A stretch of DNA of 64,000 nucleotides from Exophiala sp. HKRS030 (Eukaryota > Ascomycota > Eurotiomycetes > Chaetothyriales > Herpotrichiellaceae): NCBI GenBank assembly GCA_023897205.1, contig JAHWDD010000004.1, positions 248,001-312,000 of the forward strand, written 5' to 3'. Positions within the stretch are counted from its first letter, which is position 1. Every line of letters begins with the position of its first letter. Below, in pieces: positions 44,151 to 56,724 of this stretch. The notes under the pieces are model-generated. The model searched no databases, was not told the origin of the DNA, and saw only the letters and a program-made list of their open reading frames with translations. The position numbers and the translations under genes are program-made.

Positions 44151-45546
44151 ATGGATCCAGTTGGCGAGAATCGCTTTTCCCCCATCACCTCGGACAATCA
44201 TGCAGGTTCACTTTGGATTGCCTCGTTGCTATGCTTGGTGTATTCTGTGGTGACACTGGCCCTGAGAGGCCATCTGAGATGGAAAATGTATGGGCCAGAT
44301 GACTACCTCGCGCTGGGAGCCGCTGTATGGCACACCCTGATCCCTCTTTCGAAAAGACGACTTGTCACTAATCTTTCACACAGGCAGCTCAATTAGGCGA
44401 AGTCATTGCCATCATTGTCGGCCTTCAACATGGCCTTGGCCAGACCCAAGAATTGTTGGGGGAGTCCGACCTGAGAATCGCCGCAAAGGTAAGGCCAAAC
44501 CTGGCGCCTTTACAAAAACGATTTTACTCGGTCTGATAAGTGACAGTCCACCTTTGCCGCACAAATTCTATTCATTTTATCCGCCGCTGCCCTCAAGAGC
44601 GCGACCCTCTACCTGATGATGAGACTCTTTAATTTGAGCGGTTCAAAAGTTCAAAATCAGACTCGATCCAGACTGCTTTACTGGGCTTGCTTGATTATCC
44701 TCGCCGGAATGGGCTTGTGGGCCATCTTGGCCATTATTGCAGTCTCCGTGAACTGCTCAACCTCAGGGTTCTTTGAGGTAGACCCTGCGCAGTGTCCAAA
44801 TCAGGTATGCTTTGCATCCTACCTTGTGAAAGCATCGTCGTATCATGAGTAGCTGATCCTCTGTCACAGTTCCTGCGCTGGCAGCTCATCACCGCTTTTG
44901 ACGTTCTGACTGAATGTATTCTGGTCTTGTTCTCGATATTTATCGTCTGGCCGGTCCAGCTTTCCATTGCTCTCAAGACTCAGGTTATTATGGCTTTTGC
45001 ATTTCGACTGCCGTGAGTAAATTCATCATTGAACGCGGTGGATCAACGACTGATCATATTCACAGTGTCGCGGCTTTGTCAATTATTCACCTTCACTACG
45101 TCTCGGAATACACGAACTCTTCTAATCCTGGTCTGGCTTTAATCCCAGTCCTAGCCGTTCAACAAGTCCAACTCTGCTGGTCACTGATATCAGCCACCAT
45201 TCCTAACCTGAAGGCCTTCGTGAAAAGTTTCAGCAGTGGATTCGGTATCCAGCTCGACCCATCGCAAACACAAGCGTATGGTTCCTCCGGGCGCTATGGT
45301 CGGGGAACAGGATACGAGATGGGTTCGGTGCGAGCGGACGGAAACTCCAAGTCTCGCTCGGGCAATGCATCGTATAATGATATCGAAGGACCTACCGCGC
45401 TACCTCAAGAAGGTCAAACGCACGGCAATCAAGCCAAGAGGGGAGATCAGGAGTCCATCAACAGCGGTGGAAGCCAGGACCATATCATTCGCAAAGATGT
45501 GAGATGGAAAATTCACTATGAAACAAACGATGGTCATGCGTCATGA
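44151..45546 (+). CDS. Rhodopsin-domain (SAT4/PTH11-like) integral membrane protein, 386 aa
   Basis: Exons: 44151-44324, 44384-44488, 44547-44804, 44870-45012 and 45066-45546. The four introns are 53-65 nt, each with a good donor and matching phase. Seven predicted membrane helices fit the fungal rhodopsin-domain family. Landmarks are WKMYGPDDYLALGAA after helix 1, HGLGQTQELLGESD before helix 3, SVNCSTSGFFEVDPAQCPNQ (extracellular Cys loop), and NPGLALIPVLAVQQVQLCWS with the following PNLKAFVKSF at helix 7. The tail of about 120 residues is polar and Gly/Ser-rich. The family includes Pth11-like receptors, but this one lacks an N-terminal CFEM domain, so a signalling role is only suggested. 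It is probably a plasma-membrane protein. Confidence 0.9.
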
Positions 45547-48374
45547 TATCTTGCCCGAACGTTCAGGAGTATCGACTATTCCATCCGCACACGAATTTGA
45601 CATTTCAAGCTCGGAGATATGGGACAGATAAACGGGATATACTGGGACGTTGTATTAGCTACGACTTGGACGGCGTTTGACACCTTTTGTGTACAGAACG
45701 GCGTTCCAATTCTTGATTCACAGAGACACATGTGCACGCGCGCCATTTGGGGCAAACAGATTTTGGGAAGTTCTGTATAGATATTTTGATGACATGGACG
45801 AATGCGCAAACGCGCACATGGTGAAAAGCTAGGCGGGCTATATATTGGGACAGGGTTCACTATAGACAACATACAGGTTGTAAGGATACAAAAGCAGAAT
45901 TTGTGAATGTGGGAATCTACGGCGCAGTCTCAGAAGCTGGAGTTGAATTTAATCCCAAAGTTATCTGGGGATTTCCATGGTTTCGCTCGTGATCGACCAT
46001 TGGGGTGCTGATTGTAGCTGACCTTGCAGCTCTTTCATGCAGCCACTTCTATCATCTCTCGTGTTTCTACAATTTTCGGGTGGGTGGACACGGTCAAGAT
46101 GATGCCATCTAAACCATCGAATAACTTTTGAGCACAAGAACCATTTCTCTATCGTCGGACCAAAGTGGCATCCGTTGTCGATCACAACCACATTAAGGCA
46201 AGAGTTCGCTGTTAGAGTCTCGTGTCTTTTAAGTGGAGAGCAAACGAGAAACTTTCACTTCTCATGCTGTCTCGTGCCTAAATCCCTGGCAACCGCGTCT
46301 TGCACTACTACTTAAACGATTTCAACTAGGGACAACGGATACATATTCCGACCACCAGCGTGGGTAGGGAGATTACCTGGCAATATTTCAGGACCATTCG
46401 CATGCGAGTGTAAAGTGAGAGAACATCAAGACTGGACTACTGTATGTGCCAGGGCAGGAGAGAAACGAGAGCTAAAGCGGACGGCTTACCCAACCATCGA
46501 GCTTCGGCAAAGGGAAAAGGAAATGCACCCTGTACATGAGAAGGGCCTTTTTAGGCCCTTTCAGATGGCTTTCCTACTCGCTTCTTAAGTGGGTTTAGGC
46601 TTCGGCTTTCAATCGAGCCGCCAATGCGTGGACTGCAATCCGCGTTCCCACTCGCCATGTCCCAGACTACTACTTAGTGAACTTCCGAAGTATGGACTAT
46701 CTTATCCATGGTCTTGAGCCCCGCCGATCCCCCTAGAGCCCGCCTATCCGCACTCCGTCGCTGGGACGGTCGACGGGGCCAGTGGTACCTGAACAACAAG
46801 TGCAGGCCGCGCCCGATCCTGCACTGACCGAATGGAGGTTGGGATGCTGACCACCCCTCCTCCCCTTCCTTCCCCCGGTCGATTTACGATCCGGATTTTC
46901 TTTGCGAGGAAAGGTGGAGACGCGGGATTCAACGTCACACGTTAGGTCGTCAAGCTATGTCCATACTATACGTTCTATCCAATTGTAATCTGACACTGTC
47001 ATGCCACTTGCATCAGGGGCGTGTTTTTCTTGATTGCGAGCATGATACCGAAGCTGTTGCGCAACACCTGGGCTTTCAGGCAGTCCGTTCACTAGAAAGT
47101 AACGGTCGCTGGAGCGAAATTGCCGCGTGGCCCGGGCTGTTGACAGTCAGATTCAAACATCTGAGCGGTAACATTGGAAGCCATAGGGGACCTCTTTTGG
47201 AGGACTTAATTGATTACCTATGCATATTCGACTCTCAAATTTCACTACTCCTTACACCTAGAGTGTACAAAGTCGTTAGCGCGGGAGTCTAGCTGGGCTG
47301 GAGACACCAGTTAATGAACATGAAGTCGAGAAGCAAGACCCGACTCCGATCACAGCAGGATGACCTCGCGCTCTCTCCTACTGTTATCAAACGGTCTAGA
47401 GAATGCAGCATATCACCAAGCCCTTGAGCTGCTAAGGAGGCGTGGAATTGACAATTCCTGATACAATACTCTCTACTGCCTTTCGCCTCTGATCCCCTGG
47501 CTTTGCACCTAATGTGCAGTAACTTATTTGAGAGAAAAAGCATTAAGCTAGACCCTTGCTCCTCTAGAGTTGCTACCCATCCAAGAACACGAAATAAGTA
47601 TCGTGCGGTGGAAGTCTCATACAATCCTGCAGATGAGGACCTTGTCGTGCTGGTTTCGCAATCATATCTGTCCATACTATACCAGCCGAGAAACACTTAC
47701 TCTAGAGATGCATGAAGCCCCCTGTAAATAAACAACTAACTAGCTCATTGGGCAAACGCGTCTGGACTCTGAAGCAATTCCTTCCTTGTCTGTCCAGTAT
47801 CTCGGACGACAAGGAAATTTGTCACGACTCACGACGAGCCACCAAGGTCCAGGGGCCCCTCGCGAATCTTGTGTGCCGCTCTTTCTTTGATCAGTGCATG
47901 CCGCCCATGCCAGGCACCGTGTTTCAACTTCCAAGCCCATGCCACTTAAGCTCAAATTCTAGCTTTCGGTGTGCCGCGTGCTCAGGTACCTAACGACCTG
48001 CAGTAAAGTTGCGATCTGGACTCTGATCTGTGCATCGAAAGAAAGTTCCTGGGACCTTGCATGATACAGCTTGCCCCTCATCAGGTGTGATAATCACGTA
48101 TCACCACGAATCAAACGACTTGCTGAATTTTGTGAGAACCTGTCCACCATCGTCTTCCATGCTTGCTGGTACCTGAGTCTGTGTCCCTCATCGACAGGCC
48201 TTGATCGCATTTCACGCTAAACCCTAAACTACCACGACAAACAGACATACCGCAACCTGAAAGTATCGGCGAGACATTCTGACCACTCGCATATCCTAGG
48301 GATCACGATTCGATCGACGTGCGAGGTGACAAACTACTGTCCCCAACGCGTCTCCTGGTCACGGGCAAGTCAGA
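45547..48374. other. 2.8-kb gene-poor stretch
   Basis: 3' flank of the rhodopsin-domain gene and promoter of the GNAT gene. It contains the hairpin at 46541-46560; no other supported feature. Confidence 0.45.
46541..46560. repeat. 8-bp inverted repeat with T-loop
   Basis: AAGGGCCT (46541-46548) and AGGCCCTT (46553-46560) flank a TTTT loop. It is a short stem in a gene-free region, so chance is possible. Confidence 0.6.
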
Positions 48375-50092
48375 ATGGCCGCTTCTGGAGGAGGATCAAC
48401 AGCGACTCCCAATGACACCGCGCCACTCCTTCACAAGTCGACAGCTTTCACACTCCGGAGAGCCAGGTTCGCTGATCTTGCCCCTGCATCGCGCACAGTC
48501 TCGTTGGGGTTTGGGGACGATGTCCTATTCGGAAGATTGATTCATCCACATCGGAGCTCTTATCCTTCCGATGTCGACAAATACTGGTACCGCAAATTTA
48601 TCGTCGACTACTGGGACTCGAGCCACGTCTTCCTTATCACTACAGAACATACTACCACCATCACTACTTCGCTTGCTCCTTCTTCTAGTGCTGTCACTAG
48701 TGCTGCTAGCAACAAGTCGGTCGCAAGTGACCGGACTCGGGCCGAAGTCATCACCGGATTTGCTCATTGGAGTCGTATTGCTCCGAGTCGCAAGGCGAAT
48801 TTCGAGGCGGGTTGGGAATTGGCTTGGTGGGATCCACGTGAGTGACTTGCTTATTGTGACTATCTTTCGATAGTCTTGCTGCACTCCCCTTTTTCACGGC
48901 CTTGTATTCTCCATCATCCTCTCTACCTGTCCGTTGTCGAGTCCGAGATTCGTTCTCGAAGATTATGCTATCTCCACTTTTACATGCAGCCGTATCCTGC
49001 GTGCATTTCTATCAAGGTAGAGAACATGAAGGTCTTGCAATGATGAAGAAGGAGGATGCCAAGTCCCTTGTGATCCGCCGTCATTGTGTCTGATGGTCTC
49101 GTCGACCAGGAGTCGCGCTCTTTGGCCGCAAGCTAGGTGCACAGGACTCACCATGGATTAAGCTCAAATGCGTTTTACGGTCATGTCGTCTCTTGGAGTT
49201 GACGCCTTTAAACATGGCCAGACACGCAATGATGCACAAGTTTCGTCAAACCTGAGAACCGAGGCGCTGTCCACTTCATGAGTCCCGACTGTCCTGAGTA
49301 TCCTGTTGTGAAGACACCGAGCCTGTCTGGGAGGAACCCCTCTGGCCATCGCCGTGATCAGAGATGCGTGTTGTAGTCACCTCTGACCACGTCCCTCTAT
49401 CACTCTTGATCTCTAGCGACTCTCGCATCATTGCTTTGGCACAAGACCCGAGAGTTCACGTCGTCGTCGCTTGACTCATCCCATCCCCGCACTGACATCC
49501 CTTCCCATCATTAGGCAGGATTCTCAAGCCCGTCTGGAGCGCTATTGTCTACGTGCTATCATTGGTCTCCCCAAACCGAGCTGTCTCCAAAGCCCACGAA
49601 ACCAACCTCGAAGAATCCTATCACTTCCTCGATCATATCTGGACGGGACCACGATCTGAATCATGGTATCTTGAATGTATTGCAGTGCATCCAGATTACC
49701 AAGGACGCGGCCAAGGAAGAGCTCTCGTTGAATGGGGTTTACAGAAAGCCCGCGCGGAAGGTATTGCATGCAGTGTCATCTCTGCAGATGGAAAAGAGGA
49801 CTTCTATCGCAAATGCGGCTTCGATAGCGGTCCCGTGGGGAGATCTGGGGAAGGTGGGATGGGCAATCCTCTGAGGGATGTCGAAGGTGGGATTTGTTTC
49901 TTCAAGGACAAGAGCGGCGTGGTGGTGAAGGACAGAGAGTTGGGGGAGTGGACATATGGGCCAGGAGGGTTTGACTGGGGCGCGTGGGAAGCGGAGGTCT
50001 CGAGTCGGCAATCGAAAGCAGGGACTGGTCAGGAGAATGGGGTGGAGTGGAAAACAGCTGACGGTTCCCCTTGGGTCTGGAGGGAGGTGTGA
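48375..50092 (+). CDS. GNAT-family N-acetyltransferase, 346 aa, with a 677-nt intron
   Basis: Exon 1 is 48375-48837 and exon 2 is 49515-50092; the GTGAGT donor and TAG acceptor give WWDPRRILKP across the junction and keep the frame. The GNAT acetyl-CoA site appears as YQGRGQGRALVEWGL (the Q-x2-G-x-G/A motif A) after WYLECIAVHPD, and motif B is DFYRKCGFD. Exon 1 supplies the N-terminal strands (FTLRRARFADLAP, VITGFAHWSRI). The substrate is unknown; fungal members acetylate small amines or unknown acceptors. The intron is far longer than any other here, so a missed exon inside it or an alternative acceptor cannot be ruled out, although no conserved piece of the fold seems absent. Confidence 0.85.
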
Positions 50093-52190
50093 TCGGTCTT
50101 CACGTGCCAACGTGTGGTTCAATGTACATTGCTGGAGTTTCTCTGCATGCATAGTGACATGGGGGATGGGGTTTTGAAAGTCACAGTACACTGTTAGGAG
50201 TTTGGAAGCGTAACATCCATCACGATATTCAGTCCTATCACGGACTTTGGGTTTGGGGAGATGTTGACTTCGTTCTCGTTTGTCGTGTGTCATATACTTC
50301 AAGAAGTAGATGGTTTTATACTATTGATTCATCAATGAAAATCAATTCACAGCGAAGGTAGGCGCAAGTTGAATCACTTGACCATGCTTCTTGACTGTCG
50401 CCTTGTGCTGACATAATTTCTCATCAGTCGGCGACAAAATCACATAGCATTGGCTGTGGTAGTGGCACCATTGTCATTGCAGTCGCATTAGCCCTCAAAA
50501 CATACCTGCCACGTCCTCGCTTATTGAGTCTCCTGGCTGGATTTCGCGGCGCCATCTCTAACGGTCCACAAGACGTCAAAGAGGAAACCAACCCCAGCTT
50601 TCTGACAGCCTTGTCGGCAAATGAAAGGAGTCGAAGTTTTAAACCACAGGATCGTCAGGTCGAGCTCGAAGAGGCTGACAACGATGCTGTTCGTAGAGTC
50701 GAAATTCAATTGCCGCAGAATAGTACAGATACTGCAGAGGGTGAGGCTGAGCATTTGCCGACATCCTCTGACCTCATGTTGAGGCTCTAGTGTGTTTGTT
50801 TGGACCATCTCATTCCTCGTCTGCCGACGATACCAGATGCGAGTGAGATGAAGCTTCTCGTGGAGGAATCGGCGACTTGACCTCGAATTACAATCCTTCA
50901 ATCGCCGACGATCAGCTTGGAAAATCTTCCTAGTGGAGGTCGGCAACCTGTTATGTGCAGTCTGTTCTTCACATCGCGGCCATCCGCCTCCTCCCAAGGG
51001 CCTGTCAGGTGATATAGTAGCTAGACAAGCTTCACCAGGTGACCAATGGGTCATGGTTGTCAAGACTTCTTCCAATTGCCGACAGTCGTGCCTTGGCAAG
51101 GAGTAAACAGCATTGAAAGGAAGGTCACAAACGTCGCCTTTGCCCGATCACTTGCCGACATGGTTGATTGCGTCAATTTGTATATGTGGTCTTCCCCAGA
51201 CCTGTGCCTGTAAATAGGAGAGGCAACGCGTGGGGTAGGGCAAATCCACCAAGCGAATACTCACCTAGGTGTTGGTTGCCGGTCGCAAGGCTAGGTAGAG
51301 CCTTATGAAATCCCACTTTTTGATAATAGGACAACTGATCGGTGGGATGCTCTCCGCTGCCTTTCAACGTGGTGAGAGCGGAAGAGAACCCCGTGGGACA
51401 GCTAGCCCCCACGCGGGGTTCGACCATCGGCCGTCTGCTCAATATCAAGATGCCCATCAACTAGCATAAACCTTCTGAGTCGGAAGTAACTCGGATTCCT
51501 CCCCACCAGTCAATCTCCGCCTGTCCAAGGACCAGCAGGCTGTCGTTGCTTGACAAAGTTGCCTCGGATACCTTGAACTCCAAAAGATTGTTCAAATGCC
51601 GCTTTCCAGGCAAAAGTCACAAAGCCCAAGACTGGAAATCTCAATTGCCGATCTGAACTGCGGGGTCGCTTCATCATCCCATTGTCAACGGCTATTGCTC
51701 ATTCTAATTCCTTTGTGACTGATGGACGTTCCTTGTTCCTTGCTTGACCGCATTCTCATTTGCACCCACCGCCACACCCCAGTTTCTGAGTCCAATCCCC
51801 AGAAACATCAACGATTTAGGCTTTTGAACGTCGAAAGAGTTACACGTCAATCCTCTCGTTTGTTTGGTCTGCGGAAGTCGGACCATGGTGGAATGATGGA
51901 TGCCCAGATTTCATGTGCGTGATCATTACACACCTGGAAATCTCCAGCTCCAGCTTTTTCTGCCACACCTTCTCCACGCTCTGAAGTCTAATCACGACTT
52001 CTCCCCCATCCCGACCTTTTGAGAGCTTTCTCCATCAATCATCTGGGGGTGTTCTTGTCTTCTGGTCAAGATATAAAATATCCGGTGAGCCTCGTTATCT
52101 TTCATTTCGCTATCACCAGCAAGAAGAGGAATATCAGACAATTAGGCCAAGGGAGAAATTACGCACAATCAATCAAACTCCTGTCTGACC
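50093..52190. other. 2.1-kb gene-poor stretch with a clustered hexamer
   Basis: It holds the 3' flank of the GNAT gene and the promoter of the Dal5-like transporter. A plus-strand frame open from about 50394 to 50790 encodes a hydrophobic stretch plus an acidic tail but has no convincing start. The GCCGAC cluster at 50427-51159 is listed separately. Confidence 0.45.
50427..51159. repeat. Cluster of eight GCCGAC/GTCGGC motifs
   Basis: Exact hexamers start at 50427, 50613, 50757, 50823, 50904, 50939, 51078 and 51154, in both orientations, and four or five extend to TTGCCGAC/GTCGGCAA. Random expectation for one hexamer on both strands of this length is below one. It may be a multi-site binding array about 1 kb upstream of the transporter gene; function is unknown. 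Confidence 0.55.
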
Positions 52191-53855
52191 ATGGCCAACC
52201 CAGACGACAAGACCTCCCATATGGCTCATTCCGAGGATGTCGAATCGGCCAGATACTCCAAAGATGAGATTCGCAGAGCTTCCTACAAGCACGGTGATAG
52301 GGCACTTGCCATCCTTGGCGAGGATCGTGTTGAGGTCACTGAAGAAGACGTATGGCTGTTTCTCTAAATTTGCACGGTTTCCTTTCTTCTAACGCATTTA
52401 CAGGACAAACGAATTCGTCGAAAGACCGACAAAGTCATTTTGGTGATTCTAATCTGGGTCTACTTCTTACAGATTCTTGACAAGAGCGTACTTGGATACG
52501 GTGCCTTATTCGGTCTGCAACAAGACACCGGCCTCACGGGTGATCAATATTCGCTTGTCGGCTCTATTGCCCCGATTGCCCAGTTAGCATGGCAACCGTT
52601 TTCATCATTCCTGATTGTCAAAGTCCCTCATCGAATTCTCATGCCTTCTCTTGTCTTGGGATGGGGCATCGCTCAAGCCGCCATGGCAGCATGCCACAAC
52701 TATGGTGGACTCCTCGCAGCACGCTTTTTCTTGGGTCTTTTCGAAGCAGGTTGCCTGCCTTTGTTCTCAGTTATCACATCACAATGGTATCGCCGGGCTG
52801 AGCAGCCTATCCGCGTCGCCGCATGGTATGGCACTAACGGACTCGCCACCATCTTTGCTTCAGCTTTGTCCTATGGTCTCGGTCACATTAAATCCGACTT
52901 ATTGGCAGAATGGCAGATCATCTTCTTGTTCGTCGGGCTTGTCACAATCGTCTCCGCCCCTGTCGTATATTGGTTCCTCGACAATGACATTCCATCAGCG
53001 CGATTCTTGACTGAACACGAAAAAGCACAAGCAATTGAACGTCTACGTGCCAACCAGACCGGCACAGGATCTCGCGAATTCAAATGGAGCCACATTGCCG
53101 AAGCTGCACTCGAACCCAAGACCTACCTGTGGCTCGGGATGGCTCTACTTCTGAACGTCGGCGCTTCTGTGACCAACACCTTTGGACCGTTGATTCTACA
53201 GGGCGTGGGCTTCGACAAGTACAAGACCTCTCTACTCAACATGCCATTTGGCGCAATGCAACTCATTGCTATTTTGATCTCTTCGTACGCAGCCCAGAAA
53301 GCGAAGCTGAAATTCGCCGTTCTCGCCATCCTCATGCTCCCCGTCATTGCCGGTCTAGCTGCCTTGTACAAAATTCCCCGAGGCGCTGCTCACACCGCTC
53401 CACTCCTAGTTGCCTACTACCTTCTTGCCTTCATCTTCGGAGGAAATCCGATCATTGTCTCATGGATCGTCGGCAACACCGGCGGCAGCACCAAGAAATC
53501 CGTCATCATGTCACTTTACAATGCGGGCTCCTCGGCAGGAAACATCATCGGCCCCCTCCTCTTCAGCAAGAAAGATGCTCCTGCATACTTGCCTGGTCTA
53601 CGGAAGGTATTAGCCATCTTCGTCACGATGGTAGCTGTGGTCCTGATCCAATTCACAAACCTGTACTTCTTGAACAAACTGCAATCAAGGAAGAGAGTTA
53701 AGAATGGGAAAGCCGCTGTCATCAAGGACCATTCGATGGAGGACAAATATGTGGCTATGGACGAGGCGGCGGACGAGAGCGGCGCCCGTCTTGGCGATAA
53801 TGCGTTTTTGGATCTCACGGATCGAAAGAATGATGAGTTTACTTACATCTACTGA
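52191..53855 (+). CDS. MFS transporter, allantoate-permease (Dal5/ACS) family, 536 aa
   Basis: Exon 1 is 52191-52349 and exon 2 is 52404-53855 (54-nt intron, GTATGG/CAG). The major-facilitator fold has twelve predicted membrane helices and hydrophilic ends. Family landmarks are QILDKSVLGYGALFGLQQDTG in helix 1 and the first loop, FFLGLFEAGCLPLF in helix 4, WYRRAEQPIRVAAWYGTNG after it, and FFLF-like helices plus SWIVGNTGGSTKKS near helix 10. This is the anion:cation symporter pattern of Dal5, Tna1 and related plasma-membrane carriers for allantoate, ureidosuccinate, nicotinate or small organic acids. The substrate is not determinable. Nearby genes (metallocarboxypeptidase, SDR, isocitrate-lyase-type enzyme) do not clearly form one pathway with it. 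Confidence 0.93.
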
Positions 53856-54325
53856 TATAGCAATGGATATGAAGGCAACATGTGGGTGGTATAAATTGGA
53901 TCAGGGCGGTTTGAGTCATAATGAAACGTAGCTCAGCACTTGTTAAAAAAAAGAATATCAAACACATTCTCAAAGCAGTTTCGAGTCATAACTCCACTAT
54001 GCACGATAATCAGTATGCATTTATGAGACTCTTCTGAAAAGTCAACATCATCAATTAGACTTGTGCATATCTGTCGACCTCTTTCCTTGTCGCCCTCCTT
54101 GATCATGCCTCATCCCTAATCCTTCATCACCAAATCCTCAAGAAAGCCTCTCATGTGGTTCAACAGTCAGCCTGTCAATTTAAGTACGGAGATAGAGCCG
54201 CTCACCACCATTCTTTCCAATCGAGACAGCACCAAACGTGGTCCGCACGTTGCGCAAGTCGAGGAGGTATATCCTGATACGTTCGCGATCAATTTTTGCC
54301 AGAATCAGTTGCCAAAGCTCGCTTT
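53856..54325. other. Convergent intergenic stretch
   Basis: A short region between the stops of the MFS transporter and the metallocarboxypeptidase. Nothing is recognised. Confidence 0.5.
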
Positions 54326-56249
54326 TCAATCCGTCATTGCATCTAGCCAAGCGTTACCCTCCATAACCCTCCAAGCTAAATCCTCCATGCCAGCTTCGAC
54401 ACGAACAAGGCCACAAGACACAAAACTATCGACATTCTCGGGTTCAAGCGCGACAAATGCCAGCGCTGCATTCCGTTGTCTGGTGTCAACGATGACACTG
54501 CCTGCTTGTACTTCTCGGAGCTCGATCGCATTCGTTTGCTCGGTCACGACCGTTTGGCGGTGTGTCTTGCCGCTTTCGTCCACTGTGACGGATGCGTATT
54601 TGAGCACACGCACGTTGCAGCGAAATGGTTGCAAGGCCGTTCGAAGGTGCACGCCTAGGGAGCATAGCTTCGAAAAGACAGCTTCAATGACAGACGAATT
54701 GAGAGATTTCAGTGGCGGCGGGAAGATATAGGCTAACGGTCGTGCCCGGGTGAGGATTGGTACAAGCGGCGAGGACGATGAGTAGAGTGTTCTGAGGTGG
54801 ACGAGGTGTCCTGTGGTGATGTCGATGAATGGTCGGGTGTTGCAAGTCGTCGAGGTCTGTGAGTCTGTGACGATGATGTCGGCACGACTCTCCGTGAATG
54901 CGAGCCTTGCCGTTGACAGCGTGTGGTGAATATCGTCTGCATGAGTCCAAGTGGTCTGCACGATACTCTCGAGCATGGTCAAGCCTGCGAAGGTGCGACG
55001 CGCGAAATGTTGATCGGCAATACCAATACCACGGGTCTCGCATAGGATGCCGATCGACTGGGTCAGACCCCATGCATTGCGTGTGATCTTAGCGTCGCCA
55101 TTGGCCTCGACGAATTTTAGTGGCGTCTTTCGTGATGCGTAGCTATTGCCAACGGCGTAGGTCTGCCAGCGTAGATTAGCTGCCGAGAGGGCTGATCCTA
55201 TGGATTCTGCGAACAAAGTTTCGGAAAGATGGCGGATGCCGGCGTGGATGTTGAGGTTCTTTGCGACTGCGAACTGTGCATCGGCCGCTTGCACGTACTG
55301 CGCTGCGTATTGGTATCGAGCGCCGAACTCGTGCATGTCGACGCTGACATGTGGGGTGAAGGAGTTGTACAGGGATTTGATATCCCTCGTCTGGCTGGAG
55401 ATCTGTTCAACATTGTCTCTGGCAGGGTCGAGATCAGATGTGAACCGGCGTGATGCATGAGCGGCGCCATCAGGGTTGTAGCGAGGAATGATCAAAATTT
55501 CAAGTCTTTCCAGCAGGGAAGTAGCCCAAACTTCATCAGAATCTAGCTTTCCCAAGAATGCTAGCACAGCTTGCTCACTGGCTGGCTCATCCCGTGAGTC
55601 GCACCCTGTATCCATATCCTCAGCCTTTCGGGCGAGTCACCCTGTGTCAAGCTCGAAGCTGAAAGAAGTAGGTATGGTATGTTCCTGTCATCTTCTGATT
55701 TGAAATCACAAGCATTGTAGACTGCCCAATGGTTATGGTCCGCGATTGATGACAAGAAATCGTCTTACTGCGAATTAGTGGTGAAATTCATGTGGTCAGA
55801 GTGCTTGTTCTTACTCATAGTATCCTCATCGGTAGGTCCGGCTGTGCCATTGCTGAACCCTTGACTTATGGTTTCTGGCGCAATGAATGCAGGAGACAAC
55901 AGATTCACATCGGGTGGCGGAAAGTGAGCTGCAATGAGATCATTGTCCTTGATCACATATCTGGTTTTATGCCATTGTCCGATTTCTATGTCAATGTTAG
56001 TATACCACGTGCGGAGCAACGATGTGGGATTATATTCCCAAAATCTTCAACTATGCATCACTACAAATCAAGCCATGGGCTGGCCGAAATTGTGACTCAC
56101 GTCGAGTGACCGTCCGTGTTCGCTAACGGAAGTATTTGGACAAACAAAAGATGCATACCTTGCGGATCATATTGGACATGCATTAAGATTTCTGGCTTGT
56201 TCTCGTCACAGCATTCCGCATGCTGTTTTTCTCTGCGATACACATGCAT
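54326..56249 (-). CDS. M14-family zinc metallocarboxypeptidase, ~566 aa; one apparent frameshift
   Basis: Exons: 56249-56159, 55985-55815 and 55763-54326. The first exon and the AAG acceptor of intron 2 are the weakest parts. The frame breaks inside the zinc site at the G run 55591-55593 (minus strand). One extra G gives IWIQGATHGDEPASEQ, with the family's His-x2-Glu zinc ligands. The third ligand is in PHVSVDMHEFG, and the catalytic Glu is in GILCETRGIG. The peptidase core covers the middle of the protein and is followed by a C-terminal region of about 180 residues of unknown role. No signal peptide is visible, so an intracellular exopeptidase is more likely than a secreted one. Without the repair, the zinc-binding half is out of frame. 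Confidence 0.82.
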
Positions 56250-56724
56250 TGACTTCAGAAAACTGGTCAAATCAATCAGCTACAGCCTTGTTGCTGTTGG
56301 CACAGCTGAGAGTCGATGTTTCTTTGTGGTTGCTTGTTTGATGATGGCGTGATGCCCAATGGAGCCGAGGTTCAACAACAAAGTCTGCACTGCGTACCCA
56401 AACTGCTTGGTGCCAGAGTTTCACAGGCAGGTATCTCGTTGGTTGATCGGGGAAATATTTCTGCACGATACGCGTACGACCCAGGATAACATCCGTTGTC
56501 TAGTGAGTCGATTGTGCTTTCATAGTGCAGAACTTGACGAGAAGGAGTTTGTCCCCAGTATGAGTGGAGTACGTCGGAAGGTCGGAAGGCCAATGCTGCA
56601 GCCTTGCAGCCTCGTCGCCAACAAGCTTCCATTGGAAAGGACAATCTCAGCATAAGGACGTCTCATTTGGACTGGAGAATCGATATTATTAAATCGTCCT
56701 CGTTCACGGCAAAGCACGGTATTA
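56250..56724. other. Intergenic stretch
   Basis: Upstream of the metallocarboxypeptidase model, whose true 5' end could extend into it, and 3' to the SDR. No other feature is supported. Confidence 0.4.

Noticed and set aside
50394..50790. Open frame with a hydrophobic segment and acidic tail
   Set aside because: No ATG in a good position, no matching upstream exon and no family match. It might be a remnant, but it is unsupported.
51415..51428. GGTTCGA-like box resembling a tRNA B-box
   Set aside because: No matching A-box at the right distance and no cloverleaf could be drawn around it.
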